Assembly: GCA_035771175.1 (NCBI GenBank)
Contig: CM069613.1
Coordinates: forward strand, 5,514,001 to 5,578,000
DNA length: 64,000 bases
Reading direction: 5' to 3'
Source of the DNA: Paratinospora sagittata
Taxonomy: Eukaryota; Streptophyta; Magnoliopsida; Ranunculales; Menispermaceae
Shown here one piece after another: positions 1 to 14,400 of the stretch. Both the position numbers and the translations under genes were made by a program. The stretch's first letter is position 1, and every line of letters starts with the position of its first letter. Below the pieces are notes generated by a model, which worked only from the letters and a program-made list of their open reading frames with translations, did not search any database and was not told where the DNA came from.

Positions 1-1018
1 TTGCTTATTCAAAAGAAGTTTAGAATCTGACACACCAGCACACACACCCAAAAAAAAAATAAAAAAATAAAATTAGAATCTGAACTTAAGAAACGTTAAT
101 AAAATAATTTCATTCTTTCCTCTCTTTCGTCTAAAGTTTTGAAATTATGTATTATATTGTCATGTGTAATTTTTTTAAGGAAAATAATTTCTTGGAACAG
201 TAGTTTCTCAACAAAGCTCTTCCTAGTTATCAAACAAGTTGTAATTCATGAAAAGAAATTCTACCATTTAATTTACTTGGTGTAAAAAAAAAATGATTTC
301 TATTATAAAACAAGTTGTTATTAGATTTCGATTTTAAAGTTTTCAAGGTCATCTTTGGATGGAAGTTTTTTTTACTTTTAGAGGCGATCTTGTTAGAAAA
401 GGTCTATCATTTTGTTATCAAAAAATGAAGTTATGAGTTTAATTTTCTACTAGCATTAGGTACTGGGGGTTGGTTACTAAGAGCGTTTCTTACTTAAGCA
501 ACCAAGAGGAATTAGTTCAAATTTCGGTTAAAAAAATAAAAATAAAAAATTCAAAGAACGACTTTTCTTAATAAATTTTTGAAACTAACTAAACGTGTTT
601 TACGTACAGTTTATTTCATAAATTCCAAGCTCAAAAACTAATATCACACCATTGACACTTTGACAGTTATTGTACAATTTATTTATAAATTTGAAGTTGA
701 AAAAGAGAGAAAAGAGTGCATGCACGGCCCTAACTGGACAAGAAGCTACTTGGCGCTGTCTTCGTTCTTCTCGGCCGAGCGAAGTTGAAGTTGGAGATTC
801 AAATTCAAAGGCTCGAGAGCTTCGAATTTTCTTCCAAGTAAATTCCTTATTTGTTGTTTTGACGCTTTAGGTTTTAGCAAAACTCTGCTTTTAAAAATCC
901 TCTAAACCCTAGCGTCCGACGTCGTTAAACCCTAGGAAAATCGAAAAAGGTCTTTTTTTTTTCGATTGATATCATTCTAGGTAATTCATTGGAGGGATAG
1001 TTTTCAACCTTCCCAGGT
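1..1018 (+). promoter_or_regulatory. Promoter and 5' leader of the small conserved gene
   Basis: No open reading frame here looks like a protein. A TATA-like stretch (TTTATAAAT) lies near 681-690, and two teloboxes (AAACCCTA) lie at 904-911 and 927-934, just before the start codon at 1019. Teloboxes in plant leaders are known from genes of ribosomes, RNA processing and dividing cells. The leader could contain a small intron (a GTAAAT donor near 840, AG acceptors near 980 or 1016), but I cannot decide this by reading. Bases 1-650 are AT-rich with no recognisable feature. Confidence 0.45.
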
Positions 1019-4000
1019 ATGAAGAGGCCAATGCGATGGAATTCCGATGGAGACGAATCTTCCTCCACTTCCTCCGATTCTGATTCCGACTCCGACTCCG
1101 ACTCTGATTTGAAAGGTGAGGCTTGAACTCATTCTTGTTGTTTGGTAAAGTTACTTTCTTGATGTTTTTGTTTTTGCTATAGCACAAAAAAAAAAAAAAA
1201 CCCTAATTTGCTAGCTGGATAGTTGTGATATGATTTGTTTGTGATGCCCTCGTTGCCAGAATTTGAGGAAACTTTAACTGACATAAATATGACTTCTATT
1301 GGTACTTCATTGTAGAAATAATTCAAATATAAATCATGTAAATCGAAACAAATTAAATAGAAAAAAACAGAAATATTACCAATATCGTCTCAAGGGTGCT
1401 CCACGCGTTTAGTGTTGTCACGGTGATTGAGACCACAATGTCACAGGTTCCTAACGTATTCCACAATTCAAAAGCCCCACTCCCTACTCAATGAAAATTC
1501 TCTGCAATATTCTCGTGTGTTTTACCATGTTCACCTCCCCATAATTTATTGCATTCTAGATAATCAAATCTCCTTGATTCTCTCTAATTTGGGATGTGAT
1601 GGAAATTGGATAACTATCAAATAATAGTTATCTTAAGGTGATTATTATGGGGTTATCCCATTAGATAACTCAAGATAATAATAATCTGATTATGATAAAC
1701 ATTATCAAAATCTAAGATCTCCAACTACATGATCAAATTCCAACATCTCCCGCTCGCACATGATGTGTACGTAGGAGTATATGGGTCGAACGCATCATGG
1801 GCACCCCGAATTTGATCCATACAGTGTTATCTCCCACTCGCACATGGTGTGAATGACAAATACTAATCTTCAATGAGGAAGTGATAAGCTAATGGACCGT
1901 GCGACCGTGAGAGCATCTGCATTCAGGAGCTCTACACTAGTAACTCATGATGAGCCAGCATAAAGACATCTACTGTTTTAAAAGAATGTTAGTGCCTCAA
2001 AATGCCCTGGATTCATTTAGTCACATCTGTTCAAATATTCCCTATCCCTCCAGGGTAATACTTAAACCTCAAAAATCTAATAGCATATTCTTACTTATAT
2101 TGCCATCCTAAATGATGCAACATGAGTATCGTGCGATTAAAAATATATTACAGAGATGTGATTCTAAAGAATCTTCCTTTCGCTCTTACACCACTAGGTT
2201 TAAAATTAATCGTTTTCCCAGTAATGTCCCGTAAAGGTCGAATCACTCATGACCTTGGGTGACTTACCAAAGTAGCGGACATTAAGATTTCACTTGGTGG
2301 TGTAGTCAAAAGTAACAAAGGGCATCCCATTAGTCTCATATAGAAATGGACATATCTGAACCCACACAGTGAGGAAGCAGGGATCTTTCACTCACTTTCT
2401 AAGTGGTCGACTTACACGTGTAATGTAAAATTACATGCTACAGTTGAGTAACTCTTATTCAGAAGAGCTATGTTCTACTTAAAACACTGTGCGGATTTCT
2501 AGTCTAGACGCATCTATGCGCCTAACTCGAGTTCCTAAGAGCTCGTATATCCAGTTTAATGCGCCAATTAAAGGATCTCTTATTCGGTTCCAAACAACAG
2601 GCTTAATGGATAGTGGGTTAATCCATTGTCGGTCTTCAAAAATAGACCTCATCTTAACTCCAATCAAGGTGACATATCATCATAAAATGACCTATTGCTA
2701 TTCAAAGCAACATTAGTCAAATGTCTCATCTCTGCTCACTCTACATGAAGCACCAGAGGCGATTGCTCGTGTGAGTAAGCCAATCATGCCTGTGAACATA
2801 CTGTTATGTGTGTTGGTGCTAGTAATAATAGATCAAATACAAACAACCATAATAAACAATGAGGAATTTATTAAATGGTCTAATGAAATAAGTCTGTTAC
2901 ATTAAAAAAAAATGATTATATCCTACGCAAACCCAAGGATTTAACATGTGCAAGGAAAACATCTCTAGCAATTGGCTTAGTTAATGGATCAGCCATCATC
3001 CTATGCGTAGAAATATGTTGTATACAAACTTCTCCTTGTGCTATTATGTCTCGAACAAAATTATCCTTAATATTTATATGCTTGGTCTTGCCATGGTATT
3101 TGGGATCTCTGGTGTAGGCAATCGCAACTTGGCTATCACTATAGATAGTGACTGGTTTCGATGCATTATGAACTACCTGTAAATGTTGCAGAAACCGTCG
3201 AAGCCAAATGGCTTGTAGCTGCAGAGCAGGCTACAAACTCAGCTTCCATGGTAGATAGAGCAATGCACGTCTGCTTCTTGCTACTCCATGATATTGCACC
3301 ATTGTAGCAAGAAAGCATATCCTGAGGTAGATTTGCGTTCATCTAGGTCACCGCCCCAATCAACATCGGAGTAGCCTAATAAACGCATGTCGGTACTATG
3401 ATAACATAAGCACAAGTCCATCGTGCCTTTCAAATATCTCAAAATTCGCTTCACTGCCTTCCAATGTGCTTCTCCGGGATTTGCTTGATAACGACTGACT
3501 AGATTGATTGAATAACAAATATTTGGTCGAGTACACATCATTGCGTACATCAAACTTCCAATAGCATTGGCGTAAGGAACTTTTGACAATTTTTGTTTTT
3601 TAGGAGTATTCGGGCACATATCATGACTAAGGGGTATTCCTTTTGTGATTGGTGTATCTATGGGCTTGCAATTTTGCATGTTGAATCGTTCAAGGATTGT
3701 TTTAATATAATGTTCTTGAGACAGAGCCAAGATTCTTTCTGAACGATTTCTATGAATTTTCACACCCAGTATGAAGTTTGCCTCACCCATGTCTTTCATG
3801 TCGAATGTGGAAGACAACCAATCTTTAATCATGATTATGAATGTCATATCATTCTCAACAAGGAGAATATCATCCACATATAAGGACACGAAAACAAAAT
3901 GTGTTCTTGAACGTTTAATATAGACACAATGGTTTTCATCAGCCATTGTGAATCCATAGGATGACACAGCTTGATGAAATCTCAAATACCATTGTCTGGA

Positions 4001-7000
4001 TGATTGCTTAAGACCATATATTGATCGTTTGAGCTTGCAAACCTTGCGCTCTTGGTCTTTAGCCACAAACCCCGTAGGTTGTTGCATATAAATTTCTTCA
4101 TCCAGTTCACCGTTTAAAAATGCTGTTTTTACATCCATTTGATGTAATTCTAAGTCCAAATATGCAACGATAGCTAAAAGAAGTCGAATGGATACAAATC
4201 TCACAACTGGCGAGAATGTTTCTTCATAATCTATTCCTTCTTGATGGGAATAATCCTTAGCGACTAATCGTGGCTTATATCTCTCAATGGATCCATCTGC
4301 TTTGCGTTTGATTTTGAGAACCCATTTGTTCCCGTTCCCTATTGTTTTTCGCCCAGATGGAAGATCAACCAAGTCCCAGACATGATTAATCCGCATTGAC
4401 TCCATTTCTTCTGTCATGGCTTTCATCCACTGTTCACTAGCATAAGATGAAAGAGCTTCTTTGATTGTTCTTGGCTCACTTTCATCATGTGGAGCTATCA
4501 TGAAAGCTTCGCCTTCGATTTCAAAACGACGGCGAGGTATGCTTTTACGAGTACTCGTTCGCAACTGATCCTCATAAACAATAGGGGGTGATCTGACACT
4601 CCCACTCGGATGAAGCTCATCATGAGCATCATCATTGATCACCTCTGTTAGCGCATTAGGATCATTATTTTCTAGATCTAATTCGTACAAGGGAAGATCG
4701 TCGGTTGCTTCACGTTTGCTAGGAAAGTCGTTCTCTACAAAAGTGACATATTTAGATTCGTACTCTATGAAACTTGTTCTTCGTTTTCACCTATGAACAC
4801 ACACCCTTTTGAGTGTTTAGAGTACCTGATAAATATGAATTTCTTGCCTCGCGGTCCCAATTTTCCATATCGTTGGGATGGTGAGTGTACATACGCTGCT
4901 GATCCCTAGGATTTTAAATTTCTCAAATCAGGTTTTTTACTCGTCTAGAGCTCATAAGGAGTTGACGGTACTGATTTAGAAGGAACACGATTAAGAATGT
5001 ATACCGTAGTCATCAAAGCATCTCCCTAATATAAAATTGGAAGATTTGCTTGAGACATCATTGATCGAACCATGTCTAACAAAGTTCTGTTTCTTCGTTT
5101 TGCAACACCATTTTGTTGTGGGGTGCCTGGGATTGTTAGCTGTCTAGCTATCCCTTTTTCATCACAGAATTCTTTGAATTGATCATAAAGGTATTCACGA
5201 CCTCGATCAGTTCGTAACGCTTTAATATGTCTATCAAGCTGGTTTTCAACTAGCGATACATATTTCTTGAAGCAGTACAATGCTTCAGATTTGTGGGATA
5301 TCAAGTAAATGTATCCAAAGCGTGAAAAGTCATCAATGAAGGTGATGGAATATAGAGCACCATGTCGTGCTCGTACACTCATAGGTCCACAAATATCAGA
5401 ATGAATCAGCTGCAAAGGTTGTTCGACTCTTAAAGCTTGACCAAATGGTTTTCTAGTAGCTTTACCAGCCAAACAATGGGTACATACGAGCAAGTCAATT
5501 TTTGGCAGAGAGCCTAAAAGGCCTTCTTTTGCAAGTTTATTCATTCTATCATGCCCAATATGTCCTAATCTAGCATGCCATACATTAACATCCAAAACAT
5601 TATTTGAAGAAGATGTAACAAGAGAGAAACTACTACCATTTATTAAATTAATGTGATCAGTATCAAAAACAATAAAACCATCAGAAAAACAACCATATCC
5701 ATAAAATTGAGTTCCTAAGTATAACATTACACCAGTAGCATTGAAATTTAAATTGAAACCTAAATATAGAAGGACAACTACTAAAACTAAATTTTGTCTG
5801 ATGTCAGGTGCATAGAGGGCATCATGCAGGAGTAGGGTCTGACCACCACGCAACACCAACTTGCAAGTGCCAATCCCTTTAACTTCAACTTTGGTATTGT
5901 TTCCTACATAGATCCATCGAGCTCCCACTGGAATTCGACGATACTCTACGAAAGCTCCATGGTCTTTCGTCACATGGTCTGTTGCTCCTGAGTCAATTAT
6001 CCACCTTGGATGAGATTCAACAAGCAAACATGTACTGGAAACAAAACATTGAGAAAAAGTATAATAAATTACCTTTTCTTTTCGTGGTTCAGTGCACTCT
6101 CGTGCAAAATGACCAAGGTTACCACAATTGAAGCATTTTATATCATTTTTGTCCTTCTTGATACCACCACGTCTGCCCCTTTTGTGACGGTTATTATTCG
6201 ATTTCGTAACCTTTCCATTCGTGGGACCTTGCTTGCCCTTTCTGGTATTTTTCTTGAGCTGGTGGTACTTTTTTTTTTTCTTTGAATCAGTTGATTCAGC
6301 AACCATAGCCTGAGTAGAGGGTTTGGCAGCCTCCAAGCGCTCAGCCTCTAACTCAACATGCTAAGCAATATCTTCAAACGTTTTGATACCATCATTATGG
6401 ATCAAAGTGATCTTAATATGCTCCCAGTTCTGTGGAAGAGAGCGGACGACTGCATGAATTTGCTGTTCATTCGTGAGGACATGCCCAACACTGTTCAGTT
6501 CACGAATCATGTTTGACATTTTACATAGATGTTGTTTCATTGTATGATGTTGTCGTTTAACATACATTTCAAACTTGATTGTTAGCTGCTGCAGCTTAGT
6601 TGCAGAGGTCATCCCAAACTTCTCTTTAAGGGCAGTCCACATCTCTTGGGCAGTCTCATACTGCTCAAATTGGCACATCAAGACATCTGTCATACTACTT
6701 AGTAGAGTGATGCGTGCCAGACTGTTCTTGCGTTTCCACTTTTGAAACGCTTCCAAATCTCGCCTATGTTGAGCAGTGTTCCCACGTTCAGGTTCAGACA
6801 TGGTATGGGTTAAGGCTTCAAGAGCCTCTTGCTCCTCTAGTATGAATTGGACTCTTTGATGCCAAATGTTGAAGTTGTCCCTGTTCAACTTTTCTCCCTT
6901 ATTCAAGTTAGCAATAATACTCTTGGTAGCATAAGTCATAGCTCTAAAATATAGACATTTTAATAGCACATATTAATACTAGCACCCATTAATACACAGA

Positions 7001-8360
7001 TTTATGTTTGCCGCAAACTTCTAGTTAAGTCAATGATAAATAATTTTTGAGAATAGGTTCGAAAGGTCACTTTTGTTCACAATCATCACCTATTTTTCTA
7101 AATCAAATAACCATCACTTAAACAATTCGCGCAAAACATGTCATTCAATAATGTCCAAATAATCATCCGTACAGATGGAAAGAGAATAAAAAACTAAATA
7201 AGTTCACTGTTCACAACAATGTCTAATTCATGTTGCAATTCCATCATTTTAATCATGGAAAAATCAATGGTTAAGATCATATCGTGCATACAATTACAGA
7301 TTTATCAACATGTTGAAGTCATATCAAGAATGTAACCGTGCAGATGTAAAGATCTTTGTAAAAAACCATATGTCACAGTTTATGTGTTTTTGAGAAAACA
7401 TGATCTAATTCGAATTTAATAATAAAAAATCAATGGTTCATGTTACATCACAACACATATTTCAGATTTGCACATTACAACATGAACATGATAAATGTAA
7501 CAGTACATATGTAAAGTTCATGAAAAAATATGTCAAGGTACAGTTCATGACTTTTGTCAAAAATCACAAGAAGGCCTTCATTTTAAGCCATCAAAAAATT
7601 GAACGGCCTAGATTAACCCAATTTTTTTTTTTTTAATAATACGGGTTCGGTTGGACAGGCCCAGATCGGTCCGGGCCGGTTCGGATATGGGTTTGGGTCT
7701 GGACCAGCTTTTGTTTTTTTTTTTTTTAATATATATATATATTTACAACCGGGTTGGATCAACCCCGTTGTTCGGGTGGGTGATGACCTGTGGGTTATCT
7801 TCCCCACCGGCGCCGAAAAATGGTCCGTCCGGACCTCTGGAGACCGCCGATCACGTCGGGGGTGACACCAACCGGAGATCCCGCCGGATTTCAACAAGAT
7901 TTTTTTTCTTTTTTTTTTTTTGTTAAAACCGATTGGTTTTGCGAAGGTTTGGCTTTCATTGTGGCACACCTATGGACATGCAAATCGGTCCATTTCGAAG
8001 ACCTCACTTCAGAGATCGTGTGGGTTTGTTCATCGGCCAGTGAGTTTGCCGGATTTCGACGAAAATTCGGCCGGAACAGTGTGCATCCTTTTATTATTAT
8101 TATTTAAAAAAAAAAAATCACTGAAAAAAAATAAACTTTGGCCTTTGTGTTAAAAAAATCAGTGTTGTCAAGGCGACGCTTAGGCCCCGCCTAGGCCCCT
8201 TGGGTACTGGCACTGCCTAGACCACCGTCTAGGCGGTTTGGGGAGGTCTAAGCAAATATTTTTTTTAAACGGTTTTTTTTTTAAATTTTTAATTTTTTTT
8301 ATTAAAACTTGCGAAATCCTCTCCCTTCTTTCACTTCAACTTCTGAATTAAATTAATAAT

Positions 8361-8446
<86 letters not shown>

Positions 8447-11400
8447 TGAGGGACCAATGAATAAATAAATAATTTTTTTAGGGACCTCTAAATAAATATC
8501 TTATATCCCGCCTAGGCCTTGCCTCGCCTAATTAAGGTTTACTGCCTACCACCGCCTTTTCGCCTTGACAACACTGAAAAAAATATCGAATATATATATA
8601 TTTGTAATAAAAAGAAGAACACCGAAACATCAATCAACACGAGAACACTCATATATGCTCTAATACCAATGTAGAAATAATTCGAATACAAATCATGTAA
8701 ATCGAATTAAATTAAATAGAAAAGCGGAAACATTACCAATATCGTCTCGAGGGTGCTCCACGCGTTTAGTGTTGTCACAGTGATTGGGACCACAATGTCA
8801 CGGGTTCCCAACGTATTCCACAGTCCAAAAGCCCCACTCTCTACTCAATGAAAATTCTCTGCAATTTTCTCCTGTGTTTTACCATGTTCACATCCCCTTA
8901 ATTTATTGGTATTCTAGAGAATCAAATCTCCTTGATTCTCTCCAATTTGGGATGTGGTGGAGATAGGATAACTATCGATTATTAAGGGGTTATCCCATTA
9001 GATAACTTAAGATAATAATAATCTGATTGTGATAAACATTATTAAAATCTAAGATCTCCAACTACATGATCAAATTCCAACATTCATGATACCCATTAGT
9101 CTTTATGGGTAGAAGAATAAATAGAAGAAAACCACAAGAGAAGGAACTAAAAGGGAAGAACATAATAAAAGATTAAAATATGTATCAAATGAAATCTATA
9201 AAATACATGTGTCTATTTTGAGCTTCAAAACCTATACCTTAGCAAATAGATGGAAACAAGTTGCACAAGCCAAAGGGTAGGTTGGGGACCCTTTTATTTG
9301 TTTTCGTATACATCTCTGTTCATCAAGGAATGTGATAGACTTGAGTTGGTTACCAACTGAATTGGTTATTTATGAATTTAAAATATCCACGTGACTTGTT
9401 AAACATTTTACCCATCCTGGGTAATTAGTACACGTCAACACAATAGTGGTGAGCCACCGACGTCAATAATAATGTTATCATCAAGCAAGAAAAATAAATT
9501 TCATTCATAATTTGAATCTAAAAGTAATTTGAACAAATGATCCATTAAAATTTCATATCCAACAAAAGCATTGCATTTAAACAATTTAAATGAGGAGTTT
9601 ACAAAAATGAAAGTGAAGCCAAAAGGTAACCACTTGGAAATTGAAATTAAATTTCTACTAAAAGAAGCAATACAAAAAGTATTGTCCAAATCCAATTCAA
9701 AACTAGATTTCAAAACTAGTCTAAAGGTTGCCTCGACTTGTGAACACAGCTTGTTTTCTAAATAGATGTTTTCGTTCATTGGTTTCGTAGTCCTTAGGTT
9801 TAGAAAGCCCTACATGACATTAGTAGCATGGATCGTAGTTCCAGAATCAATCCGCCGTGTATTATTAGGTACATCAATTAAATGAGATTGAAAACACACA
9901 AAAGAGAATAATGTACTTTTCTTTGCAAGTCAATTCTTGTATTTCAATCAAGCTTCATGTGGTGCCCTTTTTTTATAGAAGAAGCTGGTAACCGCATAGC
10001 CATTTTTCTTCATAGGCTTCTTATTCTTCTTAAAAGATCCACCTTTTCCTTTCTTGACATTTCCTTTATCACGAGTGATAAGGAAAAGGTGGATCTTTTA
10101 AGAAGAATAAGAAGTTTGTGAAGAAAGAAGGCTTTGTGATTACTTGCTTCTTCTGTAAGAAAAAGGCATACCTCAAGAAAGCCTTTTTTTTTTTTTTGAA
10201 AGACTCAAGAAAGATTATTTGAAATACAAAAATTGGCTTGAAACGAAAGGTATAACATTCTCTTTTCTGTGTTTTCAATCTTAGTTAATTGATATACTTA
10301 ATAATACATGGTGAATTGATTCTAGAACTACAATTCATGTTGATAATGTTTTGTATGACTTTCTAAACCTAAGGACTCTGGAGCCAAATGAACGAGACCA
10401 TATATATAGAAAACAAGATGTGTTCGCAAGTCGAGGCTATAGGAATTTTTAGGTTCGTTTTGGAATATGGTTTTGAATTGAATTTGGACAACACTTTTTT
10501 ATATTCCTTCTTTTAGTGGGAACTTAATTTCAATTTCCAATTTGTAACCTTTTGGTTTTATTTTTATTTATGAAAACTCCTTATTTAAATTGTTCAAGTA
10601 CAATGTTTTAGTTGGAAATGGAATTTTAATTGATGGTTTGCTCAAATTATTTTTGGATTCAAATTATGAAATATGAATATAATTTATCGTCATTGCATGA
10701 TGACAACATTGACACAAAGCGTCTTATTATTAATGAGAACTCGTCTTTGTTATGATACATGAGATTAGGACACATCTTCATTGACAGAATAAAAAAATCA
10801 GTAAAAGAGGGAGTTTTATAAACTCTTGATTTTACTGATTTTGGAATTTATATTGATTGCATCAAGAGTAGGCAGACAAACAAATCTACAAAAGGTGCCA
10901 AAAGGAGTTCTGAAATTCTTGAGATTTTACGCATATATATCTAGCTAGGGACCATTTCCCACTACCTTTATGAATGGTCAAAGATATTTTTTCTCATTCA
11001 TAGCCTTAAATCCTTTTTGATATTCAGAAACCTATATCTTACTCAAATAGATGGAAACAAATCGCATAAGCCAAATGTTAGGTTGGGGACCCTTTTATTT
11101 GTTTCCTTGTACATCTTTATCCATCAAGGAGATGTGATAGGCCTGAGTTGGTTACCAACTAAATTAATTATTTATGAATTTAAAATACCCATGTGAGTTG
11201 TTAAACATTTTACCCATGTTGGGTAATTGGTACATGTTAGCACACTAGTGGTGAGCGACACACGCCATTAATAATGTTATCATGCAAGGAAATCAAATTA
11301 CATTCATAATTTAAATCCAAAAGTGATTTTAACAAACCATCAATTAAAATTCCATTTCCAACTAAAATATTGTATTTAAACAATTTAGATGAAGAGTTTT

Positions 11401-14400
11401 TCAAAATGAAAGTGAAGGCAAAAGGTAACCACTTGGAAATTGAAATTAAATTTGTACCAAAAGAAGAAATATAAAAAGTATTGTCCAAATCCAATTCAAA
11501 GCCAAATTTCAAAACTAGCCTAAAGGTTCCTACAACCTCGACTTGTGAACACATCTTGGTTTTTGAATAGATGCTTTTGTTCATTTGTCTTCGTAATCCT
11601 TAGGTTTAGAAAGCCCTACATGACATTAGCAACATGGATCGTAGTTCCAAAATCAATCCGCCATGTATTATTAGGTACATCAATTAAATGAGATTGAAAA
11701 CACAAAAGAGAATGATGTACTTTTCTTTTCGAGTCAATTCTTGTATTTCAGTCAAGCTTCATGAGGTGTCCTTTTTTTTTTTTATAGAAGAAGCTGGTAA
11801 ATGCATAGCCTTTTTTCTTCATAGACTTCTTATTCTTCTTAAGAGATCCACCTTTTCCTTTCTTGACATTTCCTTTATCATGAGTGATAAGGAAAAAATG
11901 GACCTTTTAAGAAGAATAAGAAGCCTATGAAGAAAAGAAGGCTTTGTGATTACTTGCTTCTTTAGTAAGAAAAAGGGACACCTCAAGAAAGCTTATTTGA
12001 AATACAAGAATTTGCTCGAAAAGAAACTTATATCGTTATCTTTTGTGTGTTTTAAATCTCATTTAATTGATGTATCTAAAAATACATGGTGGATTGATTT
12101 TGGAACTACGATCCATGTTGCTAATGTCATGTAGGCCTTTCTAAACCTAAGGATTACGAAGACAAATGAACGAAAACATCTATTCAAAAGCCAAGATGTG
12201 TTCACAAGTCGAGGCTGTAGGAACCTTTAGGCTAGTTTTGGAATCTGGTTTTGAATTGAATTTGAACAACATTTTCTGTATTCCTTCTTTTAGTAGGAAT
12301 TTAATTTCAATTTCCAATTTGTTACCTTTGGCTTTACTTTTGTTTATGCAAACTCTTTGTTTAAGTATAATGTTTTAGTTGGAAATGAAATTTTAATTGA
12401 TGGTTTGTTCAAATTATTTTAGATTTAAATTATGAATGTAATTTATCGTCCTTGCATGATGAAAACATTGACACAAAGCGTTGTATTATTAATGGGAACT
12501 CATCTCTGTCATGACATAAGAGATTATGACACATTTCCATTGACAAATCAAAATATTAGTAAAAGAGGGAGTTTTACCAACTCTTGGTTTTATTGATTTT
12601 GGAATTTGTATTGACTGCATCCAGAGTAAGTAGACAAACAAATCTACAAAAGGTGCCAAAAGGAGTTTCGATATTCTTGGGATTTTATGCATAAATAATT
12701 GTGGCCCATTTCCCACTCCTTGTTTGAATGGTCAGAGATATTTTATCTCATTCATAGATGACCATAGCAAATTAACGTAGTAGAATCAAGAAAAAATAGA
12801 AAAATAAAGAAATAAGAAGCAGATTTTTGCTTTCAAAGGGGATGAATGTTGATACTTGAATTGATTTGATTATTGATTGGATGCTTAAATTTGTAATTGA
12901 CGCTCCTTATATGGATAACTCCATTGAAACAACTTATAAACCTATTTAGTTTCTTAAGCTATCTATGATAATAGCAACTTGCTAAAACTATTAGAACTCT
13001 ATTTGAACACTTTTATATACTTTTTAAGACACCTTGAATAATAGAAACAAATTTAGAAACTATCTAGAACTTCAGCTAAAATACAATTCTACCAAAATAA
13101 AAACTTTCATTAGACAAGAAAACTTAACTAGAAAATAGAAAGAAACTAAAAATTTAATATTGGAATCGTCTGAAACATTTTTTTATGTCCTACATTAATC
13201 CCCCTTTGTTGAGAAGAATTCGTCCACCATTCTTTCAAGTGGTGGTTAACGACGTTCGTGGGTGTTTGGAAGTTCCCATAGAAGCAATGGCATCATCCAA
13301 TTTGCTTTGTTGATGCACATCAGCAATTGGAATTCTTATTCCAATTTTCACCCGCATAATCCATTAAACGTATGTGACTACCGGGATCATGGGGATTTCC
13401 ATAGATTTACCTCTTCTTTGTGTTCTCACCAATTTTGTCAAGGCCTCGCCCAGACAATGATTAGTCCATTGTGGTGCAGCGGGTTGTTTACAAGTAAAGC
13501 TCATTATTTTGCCTTGCGGCTTATGTTAGAATTATTGATATTTCAATATAATTATCTCTTATGGTAGATTTGTATGGTTATTACCAACCACATGCATGAT
13601 TTAGAACTAATAATAATGATATTTTATTATACAAACTCCTCTATTTTAAGACTACAGTTTATACATTTGACAAGAAGTTAAAAAATATATATTATAATTA
13701 AATTTGTGTAATAAGTGAGAGCTTCAATTTAAGTTTATTAAAAAATGACTTACTATCCTTGATATAGTGGAGTGAAAGAAGTAAATTCAAGTAGCGGACC
13801 TCATGTATTTAGAAAAAGGCTTGATTACATTGAGTTGAATAGAAAAAAAAGCTTACATCTACGACAAAAAACTTTGACCAATAAGTTGTGAGTTATCATG
13901 TCATTATATCAATAAGTTTGATGACATATATGTCTACTAAATTTGATGATAGTAACATTAGATTTATTTTCTATAACAAGAATTACAAATTGCACATATA
14001 AATTTGTGAAGGCAAGTTTTCATATTGGGAATAATATTCAAAAAAAAAAAAAAAACCCTAGCCTGTTGTCATGGGGGTGATCTCATTTTGCTTTGACAAT
14101 AGTAATTCAAATCGTTGATTGTCTTCTTCGCCCCACCATTCATCGTTTGTGGTTTGTTTCCCACGTGAACCAGTTTCAGCCATCAAACCGAGGTGGAATC
14201 CTTGCTCTGATACCAATTGGTGCTGTGGAATTGCGTTGGGAGGAATTTTTCAACAAAGAACACAAGCTTGTAAGTGAAACTAGAAGAAAAAATGCAGAAA
14301 TCTGCTTTTCATTAGTTCTAATGTGCTTAAATAACATGCCTACTGCTGAAAAATAGAAAGAAAATAGAAATAGAAATCCTAGTCTAATTATAAGAATGGA

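Larger units (their letters stand above)
1306..9087 (-). mobile_element. Full-length Copia LTR retrotransposon with intact 5-bp target duplication
   Basis: The element proper is 1311-9082. Both LTRs begin TGTTGG and end CTACA (read on the minus strand), and identical 5-bp target duplications, TTCAT, lie at 1306-1310 and 9083-9087. The order on the minus strand is LTR, initiator-Met primer site, gag, protease, integrase, reverse transcriptase, RNase H, LTR. Integrase before reverse transcriptase is diagnostic of Copia (Ty1) elements. The two LTRs differ in length (413 and 435 bp) and by scattered substitutions, and the coding region has several stops and a frameshift, so the copy is old and cannot move by itself. 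It sits in the long first intron of the small gene, antisense to it. A hAT MITE is nested in its leader. Confidence 0.93.

Noticed and set aside
670..870. 66-aa plus frame upstream of the small gene
   Set aside because: Lies in the promoter/leader, no domain, and contains the likely transcription start.
904..934. Interstitial telomere repeat from AAACCCTA words
   Set aside because: Only two separated words occur in a 5' leader, which is the usual telobox arrangement, not an array.
972..1187. 71-aa minus frame rich in Arg/Ser
   Set aside because: Antisense of the Ser/Asp-rich exon 1; an artefact of GAx/TCx codon repeats.
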